Below, piece by piece: positions 47,232 through 54,718 of a stretch of 64,000 nucleotides of DNA. Origin of the DNA: AR5 sp041497115 (GTDB taxonomy: Bacteria; Methylomirabilota; Methylomirabilia; Rokubacteriales; CSP1-6). Below the pieces are notes generated by a model. It searched no databases. It was given only the letters and a program-made list of their open reading frames with translations, and was not told the DNA's origin. Where the stretch lies: contig JBGQFW010000009.1 of assembly GCA_041497115.1 (NCBI GenBank), positions 9,684 to 73,683 on the forward strand, given 5' to 3'. Position numbers and translations under genes: made by a program. Position 1 is the first letter of the stretch; the number at the start of each line of letters is the position of its first letter.

Positions 47232-48610
47232 CCGTCGCCGACGTCCTCGCCGACGGGCTCGGCCGCGCGGGGGCCACGCGCGTGTTCGCGGCGCCGGGCG
47301 CGCCGCCGGCGCTGCGCGAGGCGGCCGCCCGGCGCGGGCTGACGCTCGTGGCGGCGCCCGACGCGGCGGCGGCCGGCGTGATGGCGGCGGTCACCGGCCA
47401 GCTCACCGACGCGCCCGGCGCCGCGCTCGCCCCGCTGGGCGACGCCGCCGCGCTCGCGCCGGGGCTCGCGCTGGCCGCGCGCGATCGCGCGCCGCTCGTC
47501 GTCCTCACCGAGGCGCACGCGGACGCCGCGCTGCTGGCGCCCGTCGTCAAGGCGAGCCTCGTCGCCGAGTCGGCCTCGGCCGGCCACTGGATCGCCCACG
47601 CCGCCAATCTCGCGCTGACCGCCCCGCGCGGCCCCGTGCACGTGGCGTGCGCGGCGGCGAGCGCCGACGCCCCCGCGCTGCCGGTGGCGGCGGCGTGCCG
47701 GCCGGCGCCGCTGCCGCCGCCGCCGGCCGAGGCGCTCGACGCGCTGGCGCGCGCGCTGGCCGCGGCGACGCGCCCGCTCGTCGTCACCGGGCTCGAGTGC
47801 GGCGGCGACGACGCCAAGTGGCTGCGCGCGTTCGCCGAGTCGCTGCCGGCGGCGGTGCTGGCCACGCCGACGGGGCGCGGGGTGCTCGCCGACCCGCATC
47901 CGCTCGCGCTGGGGCTGCTCGACGCACACCATCCGCTGCTGGCGCGCGCCGACCTGATCCTGCTCGTCGGCGTGGACGCGGGCGAGCTGGCGCCCGGCGC
48001 GCTGCCGCCCGCGGCGGCCGTCGCGCGCCTCGCCCGCTCGCCGTGGCCGGCCGGGCGGCGCGCGCTCGCCGCCGACGTGACCGGCGACATCGCGCTGGTG
48101 ATCGAGGAGCTGGCGCCGCGCGTGCGCGCGCGCCCGGCGGCGGACTGGAACGTGGCCGAGCTCGACCGCGTCAAGCGCGCCATTGTCCGCGAGGCGGCGG
48201 CGACGCCGGCGGCGCGCCTCGTGCAGCTCGCCCGCGAGGCGATGCCCGGGGGGACGGTGGCCACGGCCGACGTCGCGCTGCCGGGGAGCTGGCAGGCGGT
48301 GGCGCCGCGCGAGGTGCTCACGCCCGTCGGCGGCCACGCGACGCCCGGCTACGCGGTGCTGGCGGCCGTCGCCGCCCAGCTCGCCGACGCCGACCGCCGC
48401 GTCGTCGCGTTCACGACGACGGCGGGGCTGGCCGCCGGCGCGCGCGGGCTGGCGCTGGCCCGTGAGCTCGCGCTGCCGATCGTGGTGGTCGTGCTGGACG
48501 GCCGGCTCGACGAGGCCGCCGCCGCCGGCGAGCTCGCCCGCGCGTTCCCGCCCCGGCGGCCGGTCGTCGTGGGCGCGGCAGAGGACGCCCAGTTTACACT
48601 GGGGGCATGA
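47228..48610 (+). CDS. Degenerate thiamine-diphosphate enzyme-like protein (acetolactate synthase family fold)
   Basis: A 460-residue protein that starts like a ThDP-dependent decarboxylase (VADVLADGLGRAGATRVFAAPG, then VTGQLTDAPGAA), has a Rossmann-like middle (RPLVVTGLECGGDDAKWLRAFAE, then LARADLILLVGVDAGEL) and a short C-terminal part (LTPVGGHATPGYAVLAAVAAQLADADRRVVAFTTTAGL). The conserved glutamate after the first loop is absent, and the diphosphate/metal motif GDG-x(25)-N is replaced by TTTAGL with no later asparagine. At 460 residues it is about 100 shorter than active members, so it is likely non-catalytic or a relic. The CTG start overlaps the preceding stop; GTG 47282 is an alternative. 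Confidence 0.65.
   Translation: MTVADVLADGLGRAGATRVFAAPGAPPALREAAARRGLTLVAAPDAAAAGVMAAVTGQLTDAPGAALAPLGDAAALAPGLALAARDRAPLVVLTEAHADAALLAPVVKASLVAESASAGHWIAHAANLALTAPRGPVHVACAAASADAPALPVAAACRPAPLPPPPAEALDALARALAAATRPLVVTGLECGGDDAKWLRAFAESLPAAVLATPTGRGVLADPHPLALGLLDAHHPLLARADLILLVGVDAGELAPGALPPAAAVARLARSPWPAGRRALAADVTGDIALVIEELAPRVRARPAADWNVAELDRVKRAIVREAAATPAARLVQLAREAMPGGTVATADVALPGSWQAVAPREVLTPVGGHATPGYAVLAAVAAQLADADRRVVAFTTTAGLAAGARGLALARELALPIVVVVLDGRLDEAAAAGELARAFPPRRPVVVGAAEDAQFTLGA
48595..48600 (+). promoter_or_regulatory. -10-like element TACACT before the rhodanese gene
   Basis: TACACT lies six bases before the ATG at 48607, inside the end of the preceding gene. The GGGGG between could serve as a weak ribosome site, so this may be an internal promoter or chance. 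Confidence 0.35.
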
Positions 48611-49488
48611 GACACCTGCGACTCGCCCTGACGATCCTCGTGGCGCTGGCGGCGGCCGCGCCGGTCGCCGCCGCCGACCTGCCGCTGCTCGTGAGCGCCG
48701 AGTGGCTGCGCGAGCACCAGGCCGACCGCGATCTGCGCATCGTGGACATGCAGAGCGGGGCGATCGACTACACGCAGGGGCACGTCCCCGGCGCCGTCTG
48801 GCTCGACGTGGACGACGCCCGGGTGGCGGTGCCGGCGGGCGGCTACCGGCTGCCGGACGCCGACGGGGCCCAGCGGCTGCTCGCCCGGCTCGGCATCGGC
48901 CCGGCGACGCGCGTGGTGATCTACGACGACTCCGGCGGCCTCGACGCCGCCCGCCTGTTCTTCACCCTCGACGTCTACGGCCAGCGCAACGTGGCGATCC
49001 TCGACGGCGGCAGCGCGCGGTGGCGCGCGCTGGGCGGCGCGTGGACCGCCGAGGTGCCGCGCGTCGCGGCGCCGGTGGCGCGCGCGCTGGCGTTCGACGC
49101 CACCCGCGTCGCCGATGCGGAGTGGATCCGCGAGCGGCTCGGCCGCCCGGACGTCGCCCTGCTCGACGCGCGCTCGCCCGGCGAGTACACCGCCCGGGAC
49201 GTGCGTGCGCGGCGCGGCGGTCACATCCCCGGCGCCGTGAATATCGAATGGACGCGCCACCTCCGTCCCGACGGCACCTTCAAGCCCGTGGACGAGCTGC
49301 GCGTGATGTACACCGCCGCCGGCGTCACCCCCGACAAGACCGTGGTCACCTACTGCCAGACCCAGCACCGCGCCTCGCACTCCTACTTCGTGCTGCGCCT
49401 GCTCGGCTACCCGAAGGTCGCCGGCTACGACCGCTCCTGGAGCGAGTGGGGCAACCGAAGCGATCTCCCGATCGAAGCCGCCCGCTAA
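48607..49488 (+). CDS. Exported tandem-rhodanese sulfurtransferase
   Basis: A 293-residue protein with a signal peptide (hydrophobic LTILVALAAAAPVAAA) and two rhodanese domains. The N-terminal domain (about 35-150) is non-catalytic. The C-terminal domain (about 165-290) has DARSPGEYTARD, GHIPGAVNIEW and the active-site loop TYCQTQHRAS with the sulfur-carrying cysteine. Such enzymes transfer sulfane sulfur from thiosulfate or mercaptopyruvate to a thiol acceptor, here in the periplasm. It overlaps the end of the ThDP-like gene by four bases. Together with soxB at 57157 it hints at periplasmic thiosulfate metabolism, but the two are not clustered. Confidence 0.9.
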   Translation: MRHLRLALTILVALAAAAPVAAADLPLLVSAEWLREHQADRDLRIVDMQSGAIDYTQGHVPGAVWLDVDDARVAVPAGGYRLPDADGAQRLLARLGIGPATRVVIYDDSGGLDAARLFFTLDVYGQRNVAILDGGSARWRALGGAWTAEVPRVAAPVARALAFDATRVADAEWIRERLGRPDVALLDARSPGEYTARDVRARRGGHIPGAVNIEWTRHLRPDGTFKPVDELRVMYTAAGVTPDKTVVTYCQTQHRASHSYFVLRLLGYPKVAGYDRSWSEWGNRSDLPIEAAR

Positions 49489-49582
49489 CGCTCGCGGCAA
49501 GCGGTTCGCATGGGACATGTGCGCGCCCGGTGAATCCCGCCCATAGATTCCTCGACTGAAATCGCCGCCCACCGACGTGGTG

Positions 49583-49747
49583 GTGCCGCGGGGCGGGCCG
49601 GTGCGGGGTGGGGCCGGCAGGACCCGTTCCCGCCGCGCACGACCGAGGGAGGCGCAGTCGGATGGAGCCCAGCCGCCCCCGGTTCAACGCGTGCTGCAGC
49701 CTCGTGGTCTCGCCGGCCCCACCCCGCGCCGGCCCGCCCCGCGGCAC
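49583..49747. repeat. Long inverted repeat between convergent genes (X)
   Basis: Arms of 36 bases, 49583-49618 and 49712-49747, complementary but for one position that would be a G-U pair in RNA, around a 93-base centre. It occupies the 277-base gap between the rhodanese and amidohydrolase genes, with nothing else visible. It resembles inverted repeat Y in position, arm length, loop size and in inner-edge sequences (CCCGT-CCCG on the left, CTCGTGGTC on the right). Confidence 0.82.
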
Positions 49748-49765
49748 GCGGCGTCAGGCAGACCG

Positions 49766-51199
49766 CTAGTCCCAGTCGGGGTAGCTGAGCGGCGAGAGGT
49801 CGTCGGCGCCGCGGCCGGCCCAGTCGAACCCGCGCATGCGCGGCCACATGCGCTCGCCGCCCGCCTGCAGGTCGGCGAGGATCGTCGCCTCGTCGGCCGC
49901 CAGCACGCGGCCCGCGTCGACGACCAGGCGCCCGCCGACGTACACGCGGTCCACGTCCTCGGCCGTCGCGTTGTAGACGATGTTCTTGATCGGGTCGCGC
50001 AGCGGCGTCATGGTCCACGACGACGCCTTCCAGAGGACGAGGTCGGCGGCGGCGCCGGGGGCGATGCGGCCGAGGTCGTCGCGGCCGAGCGCCCGGGCGC
50101 CGCCCAGCGTGGCGGCGTCGAAGGCGTGGGCGGCGGTGGTCGCCTGGGTGTTGCGCTCGACGATCTTCGAGCACACCGCGGCCCAGCGCATCGCCTCGAT
50201 GACCGACTGCGGATTGGTGTCGGTGCCGAGCGCGACGTTGATGCCGGCCGTGCGGTAGAGGGCGAACGACTCCATCACGACGCCGCGGCGGGCGAACACC
50301 CACGGCGCGTGGGCGACGGTGACCCCGGCCTCGGCCATGAGGCCGACGTCGCCGGCCGGGTAGTTCGTCCACGACGAGCCGCCGATGATGAGGGCGTGGC
50401 CCAGCACGGTGTTCTCGCCGAGCACGCCGAGGTCGTGCAGCCAGGCGATCGGCGTCTTGCCGTGGCGCTGGAGCATCTCGTTGAACTCCACCACCGACTG
50501 CGAGGTGTGCAGCGTGAACGGGCGCTGGGCGTCGTCGGCGCGCTGCTTGGCCTCGCGCAGCAGCTCGGGGGTGCAGGTGTCCACCTGGGCGGGCGCGAAG
50601 TAGCAGTGCACGAGGCCGCCGTGGGCGCCGTCGTGCTTGTCGAAGAACTCGACGGCGCGCCGCAGCCCGCGGCGGCCGGCCTCCTCGTCCCACTCCCACG
50701 TCACGCGGCGGCCGTCGGTCGTGAGCCAGCGGCCGGAGCGGAAGGTGAGACCCATGTAGACGCGCAGGCCGTAGTGGGCCGCGCGCGCCACGACGTAATC
50801 GCCGAGGCCGCCGATCTCCATGACGGTGGTCACGCCGCCGCGCAGCAGCTCGGCCATCGAGAAGTCCACGCAGGCCCGGCCGGCCGCCTCGTCCTGCGCC
50901 TCGCTGCGCACCGGCAGCATCTCGAACAGCCCCGAGTACCAGAACTGCGGATTGCCGCGGTCCTCGATGAACGAGCGGTCGAGCGGCGAGCCGGCGATGT
51001 GCGCGTGCGTGCTGATGAGCCCGGGCGTGACGACGCGGTCGCGGGCGTCGAGGGTCTCGTCGGCCGCGCCGTCCCACGTGCGGCCCACGTGGACGATCCG
51101 CCCGCCCTCGACGACGACCACGCCATCGCGCAGGATGCGATGGCCGTCGCCGTCGAACGCGACCACCCAGCCCGCCCGGATCGCGAGTCGGCCGGCCAC
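49766..51199 (-). CDS. Amidohydrolase (cytosine deaminase / S-adenosylhomocysteine deaminase type)
   Basis: Metal-dependent hydrolase of 477 residues, AtzA/TrzN-SsnA-like. Metal-site motifs: PGLISTHAHIAGSPL near residue 58, HTSQSVVEFNEML, GHALIIGG, AHAPWVFAR and GTDTNP with the catalytic aspartate. Typical substrates are deaminated heterocycles or N-substituted amidines, not identifiable here. The GTG at 51199 sits three bases after the stop of the ketoacyl-synthase fusion gene, so the two minus-strand genes form an operon. The reading frame is open further upstream but inside that gene. Confidence 0.88.
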   Translation of the reverse strand: MAGRLAIRAGWVVAFDGDGHRILRDGVVVVEGGRIVHVGRTWDGAADETLDARDRVVTPGLISTHAHIAGSPLDRSFIEDRGNPQFWYSGLFEMLPVRSEAQDEAAGRACVDFSMAELLRGGVTTVMEIGGLGDYVVARAAHYGLRVYMGLTFRSGRWLTTDGRRVTWEWDEEAGRRGLRRAVEFFDKHDGAHGGLVHCYFAPAQVDTCTPELLREAKQRADDAQRPFTLHTSQSVVEFNEMLQRHGKTPIAWLHDLGVLGENTVLGHALIIGGSSWTNYPAGDVGLMAEAGVTVAHAPWVFARRGVVMESFALYRTAGINVALGTDTNPQSVIEAMRWAAVCSKIVERNTQATTAAHAFDAATLGGARALGRDDLGRIAPGAAADLVLWKASSWTMTPLRDPIKNIVYNATAEDVDRVYVGGRLVVDAGRVLAADEATILADLQAGGERMWPRMRGFDWAGRGADDLSPLSYPDWD

Positions 51200-51201
51200 G
51201 C

Positions 51202-53058
51202 TCAGCGCGCGACTACTGCGGGATCGACGCGCATGACGACGTAGCCGCCCACCGCACCGGCGCCGAAGCCGGGGGCGAAGATCCGCATGGGCCGGTCGAT
51301 CACCCCCTCGACCACCGCGTCGTAGATGGCCAGCGGGATCGAGGCCGACGACGTGTTGCCGACCGTCTCGATGTTGAAGTAGAGGCGCTCGGGCGGGATG
51401 CCGGCCGCCTTGGCGTAGTGCACGACCATCGTCTTGTTGGCCTGGTGGGGCACGACGAGGTCGATCGCCTGCAGCATCGTGCCGGCGCCGTCGGGATGGG
51501 GCAGCGTGCCGAGCTCGTCGATCATCTGGGTGAGGTAGCGCTTCACCAGCGCCTTCACCTCGGGGCCGTGCACGGTGATGTTGTTGTCGAACTCCGGATT
51601 GGGCCAGATGATCGAGTCCACCTCGCTCATGGGACCGCTGGCGTAGGTCTGGTAGTACTCGACGTCGGGCCGGGCGCCCTCGGGGGCGGGGCCGATCACC
51701 AGCGCGGCGGCGCCGTCGCCGAAGATCATGCGCGAGGTGCGCACGGTGCCGATCTTGTCCGAGAACTTCTCGCCGCACACCAGCAGGACCGGCCGCCGCA
51801 CCTCCTGCAGCTGGCGGATCGCCTCGCTCAGCCCGTAGGGCAGCCCCGCGCACGCCGCCACCATGTCGCCCGAGAAGTGCGTCTGGAACATCCCGAGCTG
51901 GCCGGAGAGCCAGGTGGCCAGCGACGGCATCATCTTGGCGCTCGTGCACGAGCAGAAGATGACGGCGCCGATCTCCTCGGGGCGGCGGCCCGCCTTGGCC
52001 AGCGCGGCCTGGGCGGCGAGCAGCGAGATGTGGTCGAGGTCGAGCGCGGTGTAGAGGCGCTGGCGGATGCCGGTCTTGTCCTCGATCTCCACCGCCGTCA
52101 TCGGCGACCACGAGTACGCGGCGTTGCGGATGAGGTCCTCGTTCGTGCAGGGGGTCTCCCCCTTGTACACCGCCAGCGCTTCCAGCCTCGGCATCACGCC
52201 GAAGCGCGCGCGCACGTCGATGGCCGGGTAGGGCGCGACGGGCGGCCGCGACTCGGCGGCGGGCGGCAGCGGCCGGCGCCGGCGGGCGCCGGTCCGCACG
52301 CGCCGGATGAACTGCTGCACGTCCTCGTTGCGCGGGCGGTAGACCACCACGAAATCGTCGTCGTGGAGCTTGCCGACCTCGATCACCCGCATCTTGCCGC
52401 GGTCCCACCGGTACTGGTTGTGCAGGACCATCGTCTGCCGCATCAGCGCCTCCAGCTCGGGCACCCGGTGCGAGTACTCGACGATGTCGTCCCAGCCGTA
52501 GCCTGGATAGTCGGGGTCGTGCGCGAGCAGGTGATAGGTCAGGTTTTTCGGGTTGGCGAGAATTTCGCCCACGGTGGGCTTGATCGGCGACAGCTCGGCC
52601 CCCGCCCCCTTCTTGTGGCGGAACACGTCGAACAGGACGCGGAAGATCTTGTCCTCGGTGCCCTCGTCCCACGCCGGCACCAGGTTGCGATAGCCCGTCT
52701 CGATCGCCGCCGCCAGCTCGGCCCCCTCCCACGCCTTGAAGATCGGCAGGAAGATGTCGTCGCGCTGGCGCGGCACGTCGCGCCAGCGCATCGGCTGCTT
52801 GTCGTACATCGTGAACGGGTAGCGGTTGACCCAGAACAGGTCGAGCGCGAGGTCGCGCAGCAGCTCGTAGCGGCCCTTGTACTCGCCCGCCTCGAGCCGG
52901 GCGACGATGTCGGCTTCGCTCGGCGCCTTCGCCTCGAAGTCGCGGCGGATCACGGCGGCGAACTGCTCGAGCGTCTCGAACACGGCGAAGTCGAGCGCCG
53001 GAAAGAAATTGTAGGGAAAGACGATCCGGCCGTAGCGGTTGACGATGAAGGGCTTCAT
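51202..53058 (-). CDS. FabH-like ketoacyl synthase fused to an unknown N-terminal domain
   Basis: A 618-residue protein. About residue 290 to the end is a thiolase-fold FabH/KAS III-like domain with the catalytic Cys in DMVAACAGLPYGL, His in VVPHQANKTM, Asn in NTSSASIPLAI, and the C-terminal GFGAGAVGGYVVMRV. Residues 1-265 (MKPFIVNRYGRIVFPYNFFPALDF onward) have many aromatic and charged residues, match nothing I know, and form no membrane segment. It starts with an ATG after GGGAGGTC and is divergent from the selenoprotein pair. KAS III enzymes condense acyl-CoA with malonyl-ACP or make other C-C or ester bonds; the added domain may supply a partner or substrate. Confidence 0.83.
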   Translation of the reverse strand: MKPFIVNRYGRIVFPYNFFPALDFAVFETLEQFAAVIRRDFEAKAPSEADIVARLEAGEYKGRYELLRDLALDLFWVNRYPFTMYDKQPMRWRDVPRQRDDIFLPIFKAWEGAELAAAIETGYRNLVPAWDEGTEDKIFRVLFDVFRHKKGAGAELSPIKPTVGEILANPKNLTYHLLAHDPDYPGYGWDDIVEYSHRVPELEALMRQTMVLHNQYRWDRGKMRVIEVGKLHDDDFVVVYRPRNEDVQQFIRRVRTGARRRRPLPPAAESRPPVAPYPAIDVRARFGVMPRLEALAVYKGETPCTNEDLIRNAAYSWSPMTAVEIEDKTGIRQRLYTALDLDHISLLAAQAALAKAGRRPEEIGAVIFCSCTSAKMMPSLATWLSGQLGMFQTHFSGDMVAACAGLPYGLSEAIRQLQEVRRPVLLVCGEKFSDKIGTVRTSRMIFGDGAAALVIGPAPEGARPDVEYYQTYASGPMSEVDSIIWPNPEFDNNITVHGPEVKALVKRYLTQMIDELGTLPHPDGAGTMLQAIDLVVPHQANKTMVVHYAKAAGIPPERLYFNIETVGNTSSASIPLAIYDAVVEGVIDRPMRIFAPGFGAGAVGGYVVMRVDPAVVAR

Positions 53059-53113
53059 GCGGCCGACCTCCCGAGGCTCACCGTAAGCCCGGCGTTGGTG
53101 TTGCGCAAGCCGC

Positions 53114-53119
53114 TATAAT
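53114..53119 (+). promoter_or_regulatory. -10 element TATAAT, probable leaderless promoter of the selenoprotein pair
   Basis: Perfect TATAAT six bases before the ATG at 53126, with no ribosome site between, so transcription should begin at or near the start codon. No clear -35 hexamer is visible. It lies in the 67-base divergent gap with the ketoacyl-synthase fusion gene. Confidence 0.65.
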
Positions 53120-53125
53120 CCAGTC

Positions 53126-53779
53126 ATGCCGATCCTCGAGCCACGCGACGCCGACGCCGTCCGCCAGGAGTTCCAGCGCATCCAGGGGCCGGTCAAGCTG
53201 GTGGTCTTCTCGCAGGAGCTGGTGGCCGGCGACCTGTGCCGCCAGAACGAGCAGCTCGCTCGCGAGGTGGCCGCACTCGACGATCGCATCAGCGTCGAGG
53301 TGCTCAACCCGGCCATCGACCGCGCGCGCGCCGAGGCGTACGGCGTGGACCAGGTGCCGGCGATCGTGGTGGAGGGGGCGCGCGACTACGGCATCCGCTT
53401 CCTCGGCATCCCGGCGGGCTACGAGTTCAGCAACCTGATCGACTCGATCATCGTCGCCTCGAGCGGCGAGCCCCAGCTCACCGACGCCACCAAGTCCTCG
53501 CTGGCGGGTCTCACCGGCGACGTGAACATCAAGGTCTTCTCGACGCCCACCTGACCGTACTGTCCCCGGGCCGTGCGCCTGGCGCAGCACATGGCAGTGG
53601 CGTCCGACCGGGTCACCGCCACCGCGATCGAGGCCACCGAGTTCCCCGACCTCTCGCGCGCCTACCGGGTCAGCGCGGTGCCCAAGATCGTCATCAACGA
53701 CCGCGTGGAGTTCGAGGGCGCGCTGCCGGAGGCGCAGTTCCTCGACGCCGTGCTGCGCGCGGTGGCGCCGGAGGCGTGA
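53126..53779 (+). CDS. Selenoprotein: tandem thioredoxin-fold protein with UPYC active site
   Basis: With the in-frame TGA at 53552-53554 read as selenocysteine, the frame runs 217 residues to a TGA at 53777. Two thioredoxin folds are seen. The N-terminal one (about 20-110, cis-proline in VDQVPAIVVEG) has lost the CxxC (only one Cys, in AGDLCRQ). The C-terminal one (about 130-217) reads VFSTPT-U-PYCPRAVRLA, i.e. Sec143-Pro-Tyr-Cys146, the position of CPYC in glutaredoxins and protein disulfide oxidoreductases, with cis-proline in VSAVPKIVIND. A hairpin fitting a SECIS follows the TGA. Its stop overlaps the start of a Sec-peroxiredoxin (TGATG), so it is probably that enzyme's reductase. Confidence 0.88.
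53566..53582 (+). promoter_or_regulatory. SECIS-like hairpin for Sec143
   Basis: CCGGGC (53566-53571) pairs with GCCTGG (53577-53582), including one G-U, around the loop CGTGC. The loop centre is about 20 bases after the UGA, matching the spacing of known bacterial SECIS elements. The stem is shorter than that of the other two selenoprotein genes. Confidence 0.6.
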
Positions 53780-54309
53780 TGCGCGCGCTCGGGGCCGCCG
53801 CCGCGCTGCTGGTCCTCACCGCCGTCGCCGCCGCCGCCGCCGACCCGACGCCGCTCGCGGTCGGCGCCGCCGTCCCCGACATGTCGCTGGTGGACCAGCA
53901 CGGCCAGCCGGTGCGCCTGGCCGACCTCCTGCGCCAGCGCGACTGGGTGGTCGTCGCCTTCTACGTCAAGGCGTTCACCGGCGGCTGAGAGGCCGAATTC
54001 TCCCGGTTCCGGGAGGACAACGCGAAGTTCGCCGCGCTCAACGCCGAGATCGTCGGCGTCTCCGCCGACCCGCCCGAGCGCAACCTGGCGTGGGCGCGCG
54101 AGCTGAAGCTCCCGTTCCGGCTGCTCAGCGATCCCACCGGCCACGCGGCCCGACGCTGGGGCGTCTGGGACGACACCTGGGGCCTCGCCAAGCGCGTCAC
54201 CTTCGTGGTGGACCGGGGTGGCCACGTCCGCTGGGTCGAGACCGGCGGCCTCGCCATCCAGACCAACCGCACGCTGGACGCCGTCACCCGGCTTGCCCGC
54301 GCGAAGTAG
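53779..54309 (+). CDS. Selenoprotein: exported peroxiredoxin with peroxidatic Sec
   Basis: AhpC/TSA-family peroxiredoxin, 176 residues when the TGA at 53986-53988 is read as selenocysteine (residue 70). The context FYVKAFTGG-U-EAEFSRF matches the peroxidatic site usually written FYPKAFTGGC; the proline at -7 is valine. After Sec70 the frame continues as a normal peroxiredoxin (IVGVSADPPERN, LLSDPTGHAARRWGV, VTFVVDRGGHVRWVE) to a TAG. A signal peptide (MRALGAAAALLVLTAVAAAAA) predicts export. No other cysteine exists, so it is a one-Sec type needing an external reductant, plausibly the UPYC protein encoded just upstream and overlapping it by one base. The GGU-loop hairpin after the TGA is a textbook SECIS. 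Confidence 0.9.
54000..54015 (+). promoter_or_regulatory. SECIS-like hairpin for Sec70 with GGU apical loop
   Basis: CTCCC (54000-54004) pairs with GGGAG (54011-54015), with loop GGTTCC, which could close further to a four-base loop. The loop begins 17 bases after the UGA and carries GGU, as in the SelB-binding loop of E. coli fdhF. Confidence 0.8.
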
Positions 54310-54718
54310 CGACCGGCTCTTCGCCTACGGCACGCTGATGCGCGGCTACGCGCGGCACGCCGTGCTCGCGCGCGGCGCGACGTTCCTTGGCGCGGGCACC
54401 GTGAGTGGACGGCTGCTCGACCTCGGACGCTACCCGGGGCTCGTCGCGGGGCGCGGCCGCGTGAGCGGCGAGGTGTACCGGCTCGACGATCCCCAACTTC
54501 TCCCGGTGCTCGACCGCGAGGAAGGGTACAATTTCCAGCGGCGTCGGACGATCGTGACGCTGGCCGGCGGCCGCCGGGCGCGCGCGTGGCTCTACCGCTA
54601 TCGCGGCCCGCGCGAGCGGGCGGCGCCGATCCCCGATGGCGATTACCGCCGCGCCCGCCCGTCGGGGGGCCGCGGCCGAGCGACGAAGCCTTCACCCGGG
54701 AGGAGTCCATGGCGCTGA
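54293..54718 (+). CDS. Gamma-glutamylcyclotransferase-like (AIG2/GGCT fold) protein
   Basis: Protein of about 141 residues with the GGCT signature FAYGTLMRG, a glycine-rich GRYPGLVAG, and the catalytic glutamate region VLDREEGYNFQR, then a closing ARAWLYRYRG strand. The family cyclises gamma-glutamyl amines or peptides, often in glutathione turnover, which would suit the neighbouring redox selenoproteins. The start is uncertain: a TTG at 54293 overlapping the peroxiredoxin end is the only near-cognate start before the motif. The basic C-terminal tail overlaps the next gene's start by ten bases. Confidence 0.78.
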   Translation: MPARSSDRLFAYGTLMRGYARHAVLARGATFLGAGTVSGRLLDLGRYPGLVAGRGRVSGEVYRLDDPQLLPVLDREEGYNFQRRRTIVTLAGGRRARAWLYRYRGPRERAAPIPDGDYRRARPSGGRGRATKPSPGRSPWR

